Notes under the pieces: generated by a model
What the model saw: the letters and a program-made list of their open reading frames with translations, nothing else
Database searches by the model: none
What the model was told of the DNA's origin: nothing
Assembly (NCBI RefSeq): GCF_028640845.1
Contig: NC_080540.1
Location: forward strand, 53,178,561 to 53,242,560
Source: Ahaetulla prasina
Lineage: Eukaryota; Chordata; Lepidosauria; Squamata; Colubridae
Length of the DNA stretch: 64,000 bases
Direction of reading: 5' to 3'
Program-made: the position numbers and the translations under genes
Shown here: positions 11,942-21,715 of the stretch, piece by piece
How positions within the stretch are numbered: position 1 is the first letter of the stretch
Layout: each line of letters starts with the position of its first letter

Positions 11942-12232
11942 CAGGGGTGTCAAACTCAAGGCCTGTGGGCCAGATCTGACCCACAGGTGCTTAGATTTTG
12001 GCCCACGGGGCCGCCCTGGAAACAGCGAAGGACCAGCCCGCCATGCCTCTGCCAGCAAAAACAGAGACCGGGATGGCCACATGTGACCTTTATGAGCTCC
12101 GTTTTCACAGGCAATTTGGCATTTGATCACATGAGTTACATAGAGCTGGCCACCTAGACCTCGCCCACCCCAAGGTTACACACAGGCGCACCCCTGATGC
12201 GGCCCTCAATGAAATCGAGTTTGCCACCCCTG
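11942..12232. mobile_element. hAT-type element (CAGGGGTGTCAAACTC family), TSD ATCTAGAG
   Basis: Termini CAGGGGTGTCAAACTC and GAGTTTGCCACCCCTG are inverted repeats, with perfect 8-bp duplications ATCTAGAG at 11934-11941 and 12233-12240. The G+C-rich interior contains GGCCAGATCTGACC. No transposase is encoded. TA sits at positions 4-5 of the TSD, as in Buster-type hATs. Confidence 0.88.
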
Positions 12233-12240
12233 ATCTAGAG

Positions 12241-14077
12241 AAATCTAATCTGATTAAAGATAAGAATAGGAAAAACTTTGAGTAAGGCAGAACCTCTAGC
12301 CCCATGTGATCCTTGGACACACAACTCCCTCTCACTCAGTAAAGTTACTATAATAGCACAAACATATGGGATGACACAAGTAACTCTCTTTGATCTTTTA
12401 TGCCACCCTTTGTCATGTTTTCATTTTGAGTAGCTTTTATCCCTAAATGTATTTGAGTGATTTTGAACCAAAGTGAGATGGTTTGATTCCCCCTCCCTTC
12501 TTTTGTGTTCTAGGTTCATGTCTCATAAGTTTCCAATATATTCTACATACTATATATTATATGTCTCCTTGGGATTTTGCATAGCAAAGATAGCAGATCA
12601 GTTTCTTAAAATAATATTTGGAGCAATGATATTACATTAAAATATGTGAATTGTCTTCTTGTGTCTGATAGATGAATATGCAAATATATCTTAATTTTCA
12701 TTTGCTTCATTCTTTGAATTTATAGTAAGTATTTCCAGATTTTCTGGCTACATTAAAGCTCTAGTAGTCAGCCAAGAATGATCTTGCTCTGCAGATCAGT
12801 TAGAGCAGAAGCTACATGTGCTGCATTTTTTCATGTATGGTATGCAAAAATACCAATTCTTTAATTGTGCCAATCAGAATAGTTTATTAGAAAAAGGAAA
12901 GTTTATGTTGCAGCAAAGAATATTTCCAAAACAATACAAAGAGAAAAATAAAACTTAAAAACTTCCTTGTATTCTCATAAAAGACAAGCAAGGCAGTTTA
13001 TGGATTAGAATGAAATTATTCTGTTATCTGTTATTGTCCAGCATCTCTTGAACACCCTAAATATATTTTATAAAGCCCATTTTATGAGTAGTAACTTAAT
13101 ACAAAGTTTTCCAACATCGTTTTTCTAAACCCCATCACCTGGAATCATGTCTAGAGCAGATTCCAAAACAAAGATTCTTGAAAACAAATATTAATTTGGG
13201 AAAGAAAGATGTTTTAATAGTTTTTTTTAAAAAAATCTGTTAATTTGGCATATTCACAGTTGTGACCTATTTAATTCAGCAGCTAGTAAAAAAAGATGGC
13301 TGCAACATTATTTCTGGAAGTGTAAGAATTTTCACATTTATTAGCCAAATAAATTTCTCCTGGGCCATTCTTATGAGCTACTGCTAAAATTAAGAAGTAT
13401 TTTCATAATCAAATCCCAAAGCTATCATTTTCTTTTATATATTCATGAAGCAAGCTGGTGATCTTATTACTTACCTTCATACACTCAGATTGATTTTGTG
13501 TATTGGCTCTTCCAACTGAAAATCCACTCTGGATTTTGACTCTGAAACTTCAGAGTATTGTGCAGAGGTCTTACCCATCTTATACTTATCGGGATCTGAC
13601 CTAGACAACATATTTATATTATGACACACTATGCAAAATCTAGCACTAACAATGGAATTGTCAACTCCAAGCCATCTTGGAGACTTCAGGGTTGCCACAC
13701 GGCAGTGTGAGGGGGGAAATAGTTAGATGAGGTTTTGTAACCCAAACAATAAATTTTTCCTATGGGAACCAAGAACTTTCTTACAGGTGGCTGGCCAGAG
13801 GAGGAGCCGGCAACCCAGCAACCAACCAGCACCTGGATTGGACAGCGTGACCAGTGACTTTGGGGGGAAGGGAAAAACTTTTAATTAGGTGAATTGGCTT
13901 TTACCAGTTTGTGCCAAAATGATGTGTCCAATAACTGTTCTTTGAGGAATTTGAGTGCCTCGGAGTTTGTTTTCTATGGGTGTATTACTTGGAACGCTGA
14001 CAGGAATAGCCACTTGGCTTATCCATTCAGACCATTTAAAGCAGCAATGTTCAACCAGCAGCAATTTTCTGCTTAAA
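12241..14077. other. Intergenic sequence, nothing recognised
   Basis: A+T-rich DNA without a coding frame, exon or repeat that I can identify. A G+C-richer patch at 13780-13880 has no assignable feature. Confidence 0.4.
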
Positions 14078-14112
14078 AATAATCCAATTTACAACTACAA
14101 TTAAGACCAGAA

Positions 14113-14601
14113 TGTCAGGCTACCTCCGACTATAATTAGGAAAGAATTCACCTTGACTTCATTTGGAATAAAGACAAGTACTTTTACTTTTTACAGTCTT
14201 GATAGCAGCCAAGCTAAGTTGGATCTGAGACAAAACATGGCTAACATATCATATCCCCCCAATTGTCCCTCCTCCTCCAGGAGGTCAGGCTGGTCTGGTC
14301 CAATGCCAGCTCCTTCTCGGCCCCTCGTGGTAATCTTCTTCCACAGGTCTCTAGATGTCAGTCATCTTAGGAATGCAGTGTCTGTTAGAAAAGCCCGCGC
14401 TGATAACACTCAGTCGTTAATCATCCCTCCCCCACTGTTATGTCAGCCGACACTCTTAATAGGCTCCTTTCCCTTACCCTGTACGGTGGTATGATACATC
14501 TCATTTCCTTAATAGTTTTATAATACAGAAATAAACATTTCACATTCTATCTACTGATATAATCATTCAAAAGTATATGAAGATTGGAGTGGAGGCTGAC
14601 A
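14113..14601 (-). repeat. 3' LTR of the Gypsy element
   Basis: 489 bp, the downstream LTR in the element's orientation. It contains the segment TAAGTTGGATCT (14215-14226, + strand) that pairs with the primer-binding site. It differs from the other LTR by about three substitutions (for example near 14400, 14428 and 14592). Confidence 0.93.
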
Positions 14602-14615
14602 TTCGGCCCTCCTGC
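14602..14615 (-). promoter_or_regulatory. polypurine tract of the Gypsy element
   Basis: Immediately upstream of the 3' LTR on the - strand lies GCAGGAGGGCCGAA, a purine-rich stretch where plus-strand priming is expected. It is broken by two C residues, so it is a modest match. Confidence 0.5.
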
Positions 14616-14651
14616 AACAAGGACGTTAGTCCTAGAAAGAAAAAAGAGAAG

Positions 14652-15409
14652 TTAGGGTTTGTCAGGGTATTTTTTATAGAATTGTGCTATCTTTTCCGAA
14701 GCACGAACATCTTCTTTGTTCACCCATTCAGCTTGGGATAACGGGAAGTGTTTCCAAGCAATAAGATATTGAATTTTATTTCTATGTTTTCTTGAATCCA
14801 AAATTTCTTTTATTTCAAAGTGTTGTTCTCCTCTATGAGAATTGGTATAGGAGGGGTGTATGGTTAGGACGGAAAGTAGATGTGTGTTCAGGTTTCAGCA
14901 AGCTCACATGGAAAACGGGTGAATTCTCCTAAGTGTTTTTGGTAAATCTAGTTGTACTGTCACGGGTTGATGATTTTACTATGGGGAAAGGTCCCACATA
15001 TTTGGGTCCAAGTTTCTTAGATTCCTGAGTGGTTTGAAGATATTTGGTGGAAAGATAAACCTTATCGCCCACTTGATATTTGTTCTCAGGGGACCTTTTT
15101 TTATCTGCTTGTTTTTTATGCGCACGGTGAGCGTCGTCGATCGCCTTACGAGTCAATTTCCATGTGCTTTGTATTTGATCTATCCATTCTGACAAAGAGG
15201 AAACAGTAGTTTCTTCCTTTGGGAGTTCGAGATAGGAACAAAATCTTGACCTGAAGCTATTTTAAAGGAGTAAATCCGTGCTACTATGAATTGAGGTGTG
15301 GTAGGCAACTCCAGCAAAAGGTAAGAGGTCTGCCCAATTGTCTTGCTGGTAGTTAACATAACATCGTAGATATTGTTCTAGTACAGAGTTCGAACGTTCA
15401 CAGCTTCCA
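14652..15409 (-). pseudogene. Gypsy pol 3' part: integrase C-terminus and chromodomain
   Basis: This continues pol after a frameshift near 15410-15450. One frame (overlapping upstream to 15555) gives the segment with the third catalytic acidic residue (NGSCERSNSVLEQYL). A second frame (14929-15195) gives the integrase C-terminal fold (YQVGDKVYLST; KLGPKYVGPFPIV). A third ends at TAA 14652-14654 with a chromodomain: IKEILDSRKHRNKIQYLIAW, then WVNKEDV and FYKKYPDKP. Chromodomains steer chromovirus integration toward modified chromatin. At least three frameshifts or stops separate the pieces, so this copy cannot make a complete integrase. Confidence 0.82.
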
Positions 15410-18400
15410 TTAGTTTGGGGATGATGGGAGGAGCTTAATCCTTGGCGGAGCCAATGAGTCGTAAAATTCTCTCCAAAATTGAGAAGTGAATTGAACTCCT
15501 CGATCTGAAATGATGCGATCAGGAACTCCGTGGAGTCTATAAATGTGTTGTACAAACAACCTTGCTAGAGTCTTTGAGGAGGGTATTTTTGAACATGGAA
15601 TAAAATGGACTTGTTTGGAGAAAAGGTCAGTTACAACCCATATAACAGTATTGCCTGAACTTTCAGGTAATTCCACTATGAAATCCATGGATATTTCTTT
15701 CCATGGGGTTCCTGGTCTGGCTACCGTTTGAAGTAATCCAGGAGGTTTTCCCGGAGGCCTTTTGGATGATGCGCAAATAGGACAACTTGCTACATATGCT
15801 TGAATGTCTTTTTTAAGACTTGGCCACCAAAATTGTCTTTTAAGAAGATGCAAAGTTTTCACAAATCCAAAATGTCCTGCCATTTTGGCATCATGGCATC
15901 GTTGTAGAATGGTTTCTCTGAGTGATAGAGGAACATATAGTTTTGTTCCAATCCAAGCTAGTCCATCACTGAGTGTGCATTCATGGGAATGCGCTAAGTA
16001 CCAGTCATCGGTGTTTAAAGCTTCTTTAAACGACTTGGTCAGTTCATCTGGGAGTGAGGGGTCAGCTTTGGAGTGGCTTCTAGTTATTGCTGGGGCTGCC
16101 AACTGTTGCACGGGAAGTATTGGTCGAACCACCTCGGAGCGAGTGCAATTGTATTGGGGCAAACGTGAGAGAGCATCCGCTAAGAAGTTTTCCCCCCCAG
16201 GAATGTAATGTAAAGTGAAATTAAAGCGGTTAAAATATTGAGCCCAGCGGGCTTGTTTAGGTGAAAGTTTTCTAGGAGTCTTTAGAGCTTCTAGATTTTT
16301 GTGATCAGTCCAAACTTCAAAAGGATGATTTGAACCCTCTAAGAATTGTCTCCATGTCCGTAGAGCCCAATGAACTGCAAATGCTTCCTTTTCCCAAATA
16401 GCCCATCGTCTTTCAGTTTCAGTCAATTTTCGAGAAGTGAAAGCACAGGGTTGTAGTTTACCATCAGCATTGTTTTGGAGTAAAACGGCTCCGACTGCTA
16501 CATCACTGGCATCCGCTTGTATTACAAAAGGAACATCCATGTCAGGGTGTTTTAAAATAGGTTCGGCGGCAAAGAGTCGTTTCAATTTTTCAAATGCTGC
16601 CTGACATTCCATTGTCCATTCGAGAGGTAATGATGGTTTGGGTTTCGTGTCTCCTTTAGTTTTCAAGAGGTTGGTGATTGGTAAAGCAATTTGAGCAAAG
16701 GAGGGGATGAATTGACGATAGAAATTTGCGAATCCTAAAAAACTTTGGAGTTGATTGCGTGTGCGTGGGGGGCCCCATTCCAAGACAGCTTTCACTTTTT
16801 CTGGATCCATTTCTAACCCATCAGCTGAAATGCGATACCCTAAGTAGTCTATTTTGGTTTGATGGAAATCACATTTGGATAGCTTGCAATATAGTTCTGC
16901 AGATAATAACTTTTTGAGAACAGCTCTTACTAGTTTAATATGTTCTTCCATTGTTTCTGTATAGATAAGTATGTCGTCAAGGTAGACAAGAACTCCTTTG
17001 AACAAATGCTGATGGAGTATTTCATTTATTAGTTGCATAAAAACTGCGGGCGCCCCCTGCAGTCCAAAGGGCAGTACTCGAAACTGGAAACATCCTAGTG
17101 GACAGTTGAAAGCGGTTTTCCATTCATCCCCCTCTTTTATACGAACTCTGTAGTAGGCTTCTCGCAGGTCCAGTTTGGTGAAGAATTTTCCCTTCGCTAA
17201 ATGTGCTAACATATCTTTCATGAGTGGCATGGGGTATATGTTTTCGGCGCACACGGCGTTTAGGTTCCTATAGTCAACTATAAGACGAAAGGAGCCATCT
17301 TTCTTTTCCCGGAACATCACTGGCGCAGCCACGCGAGGTCTAGCCGGTTGGATAAACCCCCGCTCTAGGTTTTTGTCTATGAATTTGCGTAGCTCACCCA
17401 ATTCTTTTTGGGTCATGGGATAAGCTTTTGGTTTTGGAAGCTTTACCCCCGGAAGGATGTCTATGGCACAGTCAATAGGCCTATGGGGAGGAAGTACGTC
17501 TGATGCTTTCTCACTAAAGACTTCTCGCAAGTCCCAGTATTCCTTGGGTATCCTCTCCTCCCCGTCTATCCGTTCGATCATTGCCCCCAACGTATCCTGG
17601 TGCATGGCCACGGTAGATCCCTTCTTGGGTTCCCCCTTTTTCCCTTTTAATGTTTTGGAGCGGAAACGTAGGACTCCCGTTCTCCAGTTAATATGGGGGT
17701 TCCATTTCCGCAACCATGACAGGCCTAGCAACAGGGGTTGGTCCATTCCTGGGGCTACTATGAAGTTCAGAATTTCGCGGTGGTCTCCTATTATCATTTC
17801 TATGGGTTCCGTTACGAAATGGGCGGGCCCTCCCCCTGCCACAGAGCCATCCAACTGGGCAAACGCTATGGGCCTACTTAGGGTTCTCAATCTTAGTTCC
17901 ATTTTTTCTACTAGTTCGGGACTGACCATGCATCTAGTACATCCAGAATCAAGTAGTGCTAGCAGTTCCCCCTTATTACCCGAAGAGGGTACATGTAGAT
18001 TGACTGGAATGTCCAAGGGGCCCCGTGCCCAACTCACCAGAAGGTCTTCATCGGACTCTGATGTGGTTTTGCTGTCGTCAGTATCGGTCGACGCTTCGCC
18101 TTCCTCCTTGATGGGCGTGCCCTTCTTGGCAACGCCCTCCCCCACTTTTGCCGGTTTACGCGCCTTAGCCGCTGGTTTCACTGGTTCCTTTTCACCACCA
18201 GAGGTCGCGCTTGGTATCAACTTAACCCTACAGTCGGCTGCTCGGTGGCCTTCTTTTCCACATCTGTAGCACGCAGACGAACGTGGTCTTCCTCCCTCCA
18301 ATCTAGGGACGTCCCTATAGGTGCCTCCTGGAGAACGGCCAAGGGATGGCCCTCCAGTGCGCTGTCTTCTGCCACGGTCCTTCACTAGTTCGATTTCCAT

Positions 18401-18943
18401 CTCTGCTGCCAGGGTGTACCAGCCATACAGCGTAGTTGGAGAGGCTCGTGCTCGACACAGTTCGTAGAGATCTCCATTCAGACCATCTTTGAAAATGTCC
18501 ACAAGGGTCACCTCCGACCACCCTCTCATCAAGGGAACTAAATCACTGAACTCCTGGTTATAATCAGCCACCGGTCTCCTCCCTTGCCTGATGGTTTTCA
18601 TTCGACCTTTGGCCTTTTGCTCTGCCAGGGGGTCCTCAAACCTCCTCCTCAGTGCAGTCATAAAATGCTCGTAGTTTTGCAGTAAGGGGGAGTGGTTGGT
18701 ATATAACGACACATACCACGCAGCTGCTCTTCCGGTCAAATTGTGGGTCACAGCTCTCACTTGTGCTGCCTGTGACCAATAATCTTCCCCCCAGTCTATC
18801 ATGTGGTCATTCACTTTCGCCAGGAACAGTCCCAACTCCTTCGCATTTCCATCAAATTTCTCTGATATGGGGGGAATTTTTGGCTTTTTCCTTCCCCTGC
18901 GCAGCCTTGCTTGATCAGCAGGTGGCGCGCGACCCCCATCCAA
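15410..18943 (-). CDS. Gypsy gag-pol main open frame (1177 codons)
   Basis: A single open frame carries both gag and most of pol. Approximate residues: gag capsid-like domain 25-205; CCHC zinc knuckle with C225, C228, H233, C238; protease with the active-site triplet DSG at 332-334, followed by C-T instead of the common A-T; RT 500-700 with LDLREAYYRV at 591 and YLDD at 654-657; RNase H with QADASD at 809; tether ending near ADALSRL at 922; integrase zinc finger H1017, H1024, C1054, C1057; and catalytic D1087 and D1147. The frame then shifts. No frameshift separates gag from pol, as in single-ORF Tf1/sushi relatives. The true start is upstream at 19420, beyond a C-run frameshift. Confidence 0.92.
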   Translation of the reverse strand: MDGGRAPPADQARLRRGRKKPKIPPISEKFDGNAKELGLFLAKVNDHMIDWGEDYWSQAAQVRAVTHNLTGRAAAWYVSLYTNHSPLLQNYEHFMTALRRRFEDPLAEQKAKGRMKTIRQGRRPVADYNQEFSDLVPLMRGWSEVTLVDIFKDGLNGDLYELCRARASPTTLYGWYTLAAEMEIELVKDRGRRQRTGGPSLGRSPGGTYRDVPRLEGGRPRSSACYRCGKEGHRAADCRVKLIPSATSGGEKEPVKPAAKARKPAKVGEGVAKKGTPIKEEGEASTDTDDSKTTSESDEDLLVSWARGPLDIPVNLHVPSSGNKGELLALLDSGCTRCMVSPELVEKMELRLRTLSRPIAFAQLDGSVAGGGPAHFVTEPIEMIIGDHREILNFIVAPGMDQPLLLGLSWLRKWNPHINWRTGVLRFRSKTLKGKKGEPKKGSTVAMHQDTLGAMIERIDGEERIPKEYWDLREVFSEKASDVLPPHRPIDCAIDILPGVKLPKPKAYPMTQKELGELRKFIDKNLERGFIQPARPRVAAPVMFREKKDGSFRLIVDYRNLNAVCAENIYPMPLMKDMLAHLAKGKFFTKLDLREAYYRVRIKEGDEWKTAFNCPLGCFQFRVLPFGLQGAPAVFMQLINEILHQHLFKGVLVYLDDILIYTETMEEHIKLVRAVLKKLLSAELYCKLSKCDFHQTKIDYLGYRISADGLEMDPEKVKAVLEWGPPRTRNQLQSFLGFANFYRQFIPSFAQIALPITNLLKTKGDTKPKPSLPLEWTMECQAAFEKLKRLFAAEPILKHPDMDVPFVIQADASDVAVGAVLLQNNADGKLQPCAFTSRKLTETERRWAIWEKEAFAVHWALRTWRQFLEGSNHPFEVWTDHKNLEALKTPRKLSPKQARWAQYFNRFNFTLHYIPGGENFLADALSRLPQYNCTRSEVVRPILPVQQLAAPAITRSHSKADPSLPDELTKSFKEALNTDDWYLAHSHECTLSDGLAWIGTKLYVPLSLRETILQRCHDAKMAGHFGFVKTLHLLKRQFWWPSLKKDIQAYVASCPICASSKRPPGKPPGLLQTVARPGTPWKEISMDFIVELPESSGNTVIWVVTDLFSKQVHFIPCSKIPSSKTLARLFVQHIYRLHGVPDRIISDRGVQFTSQFWREFYDSLAPPRIKLLPSSPN

Positions 18944-19049
18944 TTCAGCTTCCTCTGGGGAGAGGGTTCCCGGCTCTGGCTCTTCAGAAATCTCACCGCC
19001 CTGGGAATCACCTCTAGCTGGCCCCTTTGTAATTTCTTCTTCCTCTTCT

Positions 19050-19420
19050 CCCCCCCCCCCCCCCCGGAGGACTGAACAGGGGATTCATACCTTTGGCGAG
19101 CAGCTTGCCTTACTTTCACTTCACGAAATAGCCGTAGTGCCTCTTCCAACTGGAGGCTGTCTCTGACTTTCTGCTCCTCAGACCACTCGGAAAAAGTGCG
19201 TAGTTTCTCCTTTCTCCTTGTAGTTACTCCAGAGGGAGGTTCCTTGAAGTCGGGTAGCCTCCTCTCTTCTTCCAACTGCATTATCTTCAGCTCAGGGTTA
19301 AAACCGACAGAAGAAATACCTCCGGACGCCTCCCCCAGCTCAGCCGGCAGCTGGCCTTCCATCACATTTTTTCTCTTTCCCACCTCGGTATTGCGATTGC
19401 AATCCTGGTTGGTAGACATG
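19050..19420 (-). pseudogene. Gypsy gag N-terminal segment, out of frame at a C run
   Basis: The likely gag start is the ATG at 19418-19420 (MSTNQDC), about 20 nt from the 5' LTR. The frame stays open to the 16-C run at 19050-19065, after which the main gag-pol frame continues in another register. Apart from this homopolymer the joined region looks coding (acidic and charged residues). The shift may be a real slippage mutation or a sequencing artefact of the homopolymer. Confidence 0.75.
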
Positions 19421-19426
19421 ATGAGG

Positions 19427-19438
19427 AGATCCAACTTA
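19427..19438 (-). promoter_or_regulatory. self-priming primer-binding site
   Basis: On the - strand TAAGTTGGATCT starts one nucleotide after the 5' LTR end. It is perfectly complementary to AGATCCAACTTA inside the LTR (15542-equivalent position 19542-19553 on the + map of the 5' LTR; also 14215-14226). A TATA-like TATGATATG begins about 27 nt upstream of that LTR site, so the site would be the RNA 5' end. This is how Tf1 and sushi-ichi elements prime reverse transcription with their own transcript. Confidence 0.75.
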
Positions 19439-19439
19439 A

Positions 19440-19928
19440 TGTCAGGCTACCTCCGACTATAATTAGGAAAGAATTCACCTTGACTTCATTTGGAATAAAG
19501 ACAAGTACTTTTACTTTTTACAGTCTTGATAGCAGCCAAGCTAAGTTGGATCTGAGACAAAACATGGCTAACATATCATATCCCCCCAATTGTCCCTCCT
19601 CCTCCAGGAGGTCAGGCTGGTCTGGTCCAATGCCAGCTCCTTCTCGGCCCCTCGTGGTAATCTTCTTCCACAGGTCTCTAGATGTCAGTCATCTTAGGAA
19701 TGCAGTGTCTGTTAGAAAAGCCCGCACTGATAACACTCAGTCGTTAATCATCCCTTCCCCACTGTTATGTCAGCCGACACTCTTAATAGGCTCCTTTCCC
19801 TTACCCTGTACGGTGGTATGATACATCTCATTTCCTTAATAGTTTTATAATACAGAAATAAACATTTCACATTCTATCTACTGATATAATCATTCAAAAG
19901 TATATGAAGATTGGAGTGAAGGCTGACA
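19440..19928 (-). repeat. 5' LTR of the Gypsy element
   Basis: 489 bp, same termini and length as the 3' LTR. On the - strand it holds a TATA-like box (+ coordinates 19572-19580) upstream of the presumed transcript start at 19553. The right TSD copy CAGAA follows at 19929-19933. Confidence 0.93.
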
Positions 19929-20477
19929 CAGAATTTCTATTGCTAAGAAAAACAACTTAAGGTTGTTAAGTGAGTCACACCCTACTTTACAACCCTTTTC
20001 TACCATGGTTGTTAAACAAATTACTGCAGTTGTTAAGTGAGTCACATGATCATTAAGCAAATCCAGCCTATCCCATTGTTGGAAGCCAGCTGAGAAGGCT
20101 ACAAATGGCAATCACACGATTTGAGTTGCCAAGAGTCCAAATTTTCATGACATGACTGTAAGGACGCTGCAATGGACAAAAATGTGAGGGCTGGTTGTAA
20201 GTCATTTTGTTTTCAGTGCCATTTTAACTTCAAACAATAGCTAGACAAATGGTTTTAAGGTGAGGACTACCTGTTCTTCATTTTTTTTTTTTGGCCTGTT
20301 TTTTTTATTTGTTTCTTTTGCCACAACAGTATACACAAACAATTGTCATAGATAAAACAACATGTCTTGAAGAAAATATATAAGTAAAAAAATATGCATC
20401 AACTATATTAATTTGATATAATGAAGGGAACAATAGGACAGGAACGGTAGGCACTATTGTGCTCTTATGCACGCCCC

Positions 20478-21407
20478 TTATAGCCCTCTTAGGAATGGGG
20501 TGAGGTCAATAGTAGACTGTTTTTGGTTGAAGATTTTGGGATTTTGAGTAGAGACTATGGAGTCAGGTAATGAGTTCCAAGCATTAACAACTCTGTTACA
20601 GAAGTCATATTTTCTGCAATCAAGTTTGAAGCAGTTGACATTTAGCTTGAATCTATTTTTTGCTCTTGTAATATTGCGATTGAAGCTGAAGTAGTCTTTT
20701 ATAGGAAGGATATTGCAATAGATGATTTTGTGTGTTAAACACAGGCCATGTCGAAGTCGACGGAGTTGTAAGTTTTCTAATCCCAGGATTTCAAGTCTGT
20801 CGGTATAAGATATTTTGTTGTTTTCGGAGGAGTGAAGAACTCTTCTAGTGAAATATTTCTGGACTCGTTTTATTGTATTTATGTCAGAGATGTGGTATGG
20901 GTTCCAGACAGATGAGCTGTATTCAAGAATAGGTCTGGCAAATGTTTTGTATGCTCTAGTTAGTAGTGTAGAGTTTTTTGAAAAGAAGCTGCGTAAAATT
21001 AGGTTTACAACTCTTAGGGCCTTTTTTGCTATGTAGTTGCAGTGGGCTTTGGCATTAAGGTCATTTGATATGAGAACTCCAAGATCTTTGACAGGGTGGG
21101 GGTCGTCAGTTAGGTAATGTCCATTAAGTTTGTACTTGATGTTAGGGTTCTTTTTTCCAATATGTAAGACTGAGCATTTGCTGGTTGAGATTTGGAGTTG
21201 CCAAGTTTTAGACCAATCGGAAATTAAGTCGAGATCTTCCTGAAGGGTAGAAGTATTATTAGTGGTATTAAATAGTTTGACATCATAAGCAAAGAGAACA
21301 CAATAACTTGAGATGAGGTCACAGAGATCATTTATGTATAGTATGAAGAGTATTGGTCCAAGAACACTACCTTGGGGAATGCCACTTTTGACAGGAACAG
21401 GATTTAT
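20478..21407 (-). pseudogene. LINE A RT, C-terminal two thirds
   Basis: It starts at NPVPVKSGIPQGSVLGPILF, continues through ILYINDLCDLISS to the RT C-terminus, and stops at 20478-20480. The catalytic dyad reads FAYDVKLF where sister copies have FADDVKLF, so a catalytic aspartate is lost. The open frame continues artificially into the AATAT array (repeated YYIIL residues), which inflates its apparent length. Confidence 0.85.
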
Positions 21408-21615
21408 AATAATATAATATAATATAATATAATATAATATAATATAATATAATATAATATAATATAATATAATATAATATAATATAATATAATATAATAT
21501 AATATAATATAATATAATATAATATAATATAATATAATATAATATAATATAATATAATATAATATAATATAATATAATATAATATAATATAATATAATAT
21601 AATATATAATATAAT
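21408..21615. repeat. AATAT pentanucleotide array, about 40 units
   Basis: About 208 bp of nearly perfect AATAT units inside the LINE A RT frame, between the codons for AISN and NPVPV of the normal element. The element frame stays open across it because 5-bp units times three give a repeating 15-nt codon pattern without stops. Confidence 0.97.
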
Positions 21616-21709
21616 GTCACAGAGATAAATGATCTCTGTGACCTCATCTCAAGTTATTGTGTTCTCTTTGCTGATAATGTCAAACTATTTAATACCACTA
21701 ATAATACTT
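21616..21709 (+). repeat. inverted duplicate of a LINE A segment
   Basis: The + strand here reads the LINE A sense sequence (LISSYCVLFADNVKLF), while the surrounding element is on the - strand. It is a near-identical inverted copy of about 21256-21342. The left end forms a perfect 11-bp hairpin, GTCACAGAGAT (21616-21626) / ATCTCTGTGAC (21632-21642), with a 5-nt loop. It probably arose by fold-back template switching. Confidence 0.9.
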
Positions 21710-21715
21710 GATTTG

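Larger units (their letters stand above)
14113..19928 (-). mobile_element. Ty3/Gypsy chromovirus-like LTR retrotransposon, full length
   Basis: A 5,816-bp element with two 489-bp LTRs (14113-14601 and 19440-19928), each running TGTCAG...CTGACA, and a perfect 5-bp TSD CAGAA (14108-14112 and 19929-19933). On the - strand the order is gag, CCHC knuckle, protease, RT, RNase H, integrase, chromodomain. This is the Ty3/Gypsy order, and the chromodomain marks it as a chromovirus, close to the vertebrate sushi-ichi type. The LTRs differ at about 3 of 489 positions by eye, so insertion was recent. The coding region nevertheless carries frameshifts in gag and at the 3' end of pol. Confidence 0.93.
14078..20274. 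mobile_element. Tc1/mariner-like MITE split by the Gypsy element
   Basis: 14078-14112 and 19929-20274 are the two parts of one MITE of the CAGGTAGTCCTC family. Removing the Gypsy element and one TSD copy rejoins the family phrase around GACCAGAA/TTTCTATTGCTAAG, which matches 7100-7120 and 52180-52200. The right end (GAGGACTACCTG) is at 20263-20274. The extreme left end has decayed. Confidence 0.75.

Noticed and set aside
17457..18269. 270-codon + strand open frame inside the Gypsy element
   Set aside because: It is antisense to gag-pol, whose frame shows clear protease and gag motifs; the + strand product has no domain.
19440..19821. 113-codon open frames present in both LTRs (14153-14494 and 19480-19821)
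   Set aside because: They are duplicated only because the LTRs are duplicated, run antisense to the element, and have no motif.
21408..21615. AATAT array considered as a CRISPR-like or satellite array
   Set aside because: There are no spacers, the unit is 5 bp and it is confined to one LINE copy, so it is a microsatellite.
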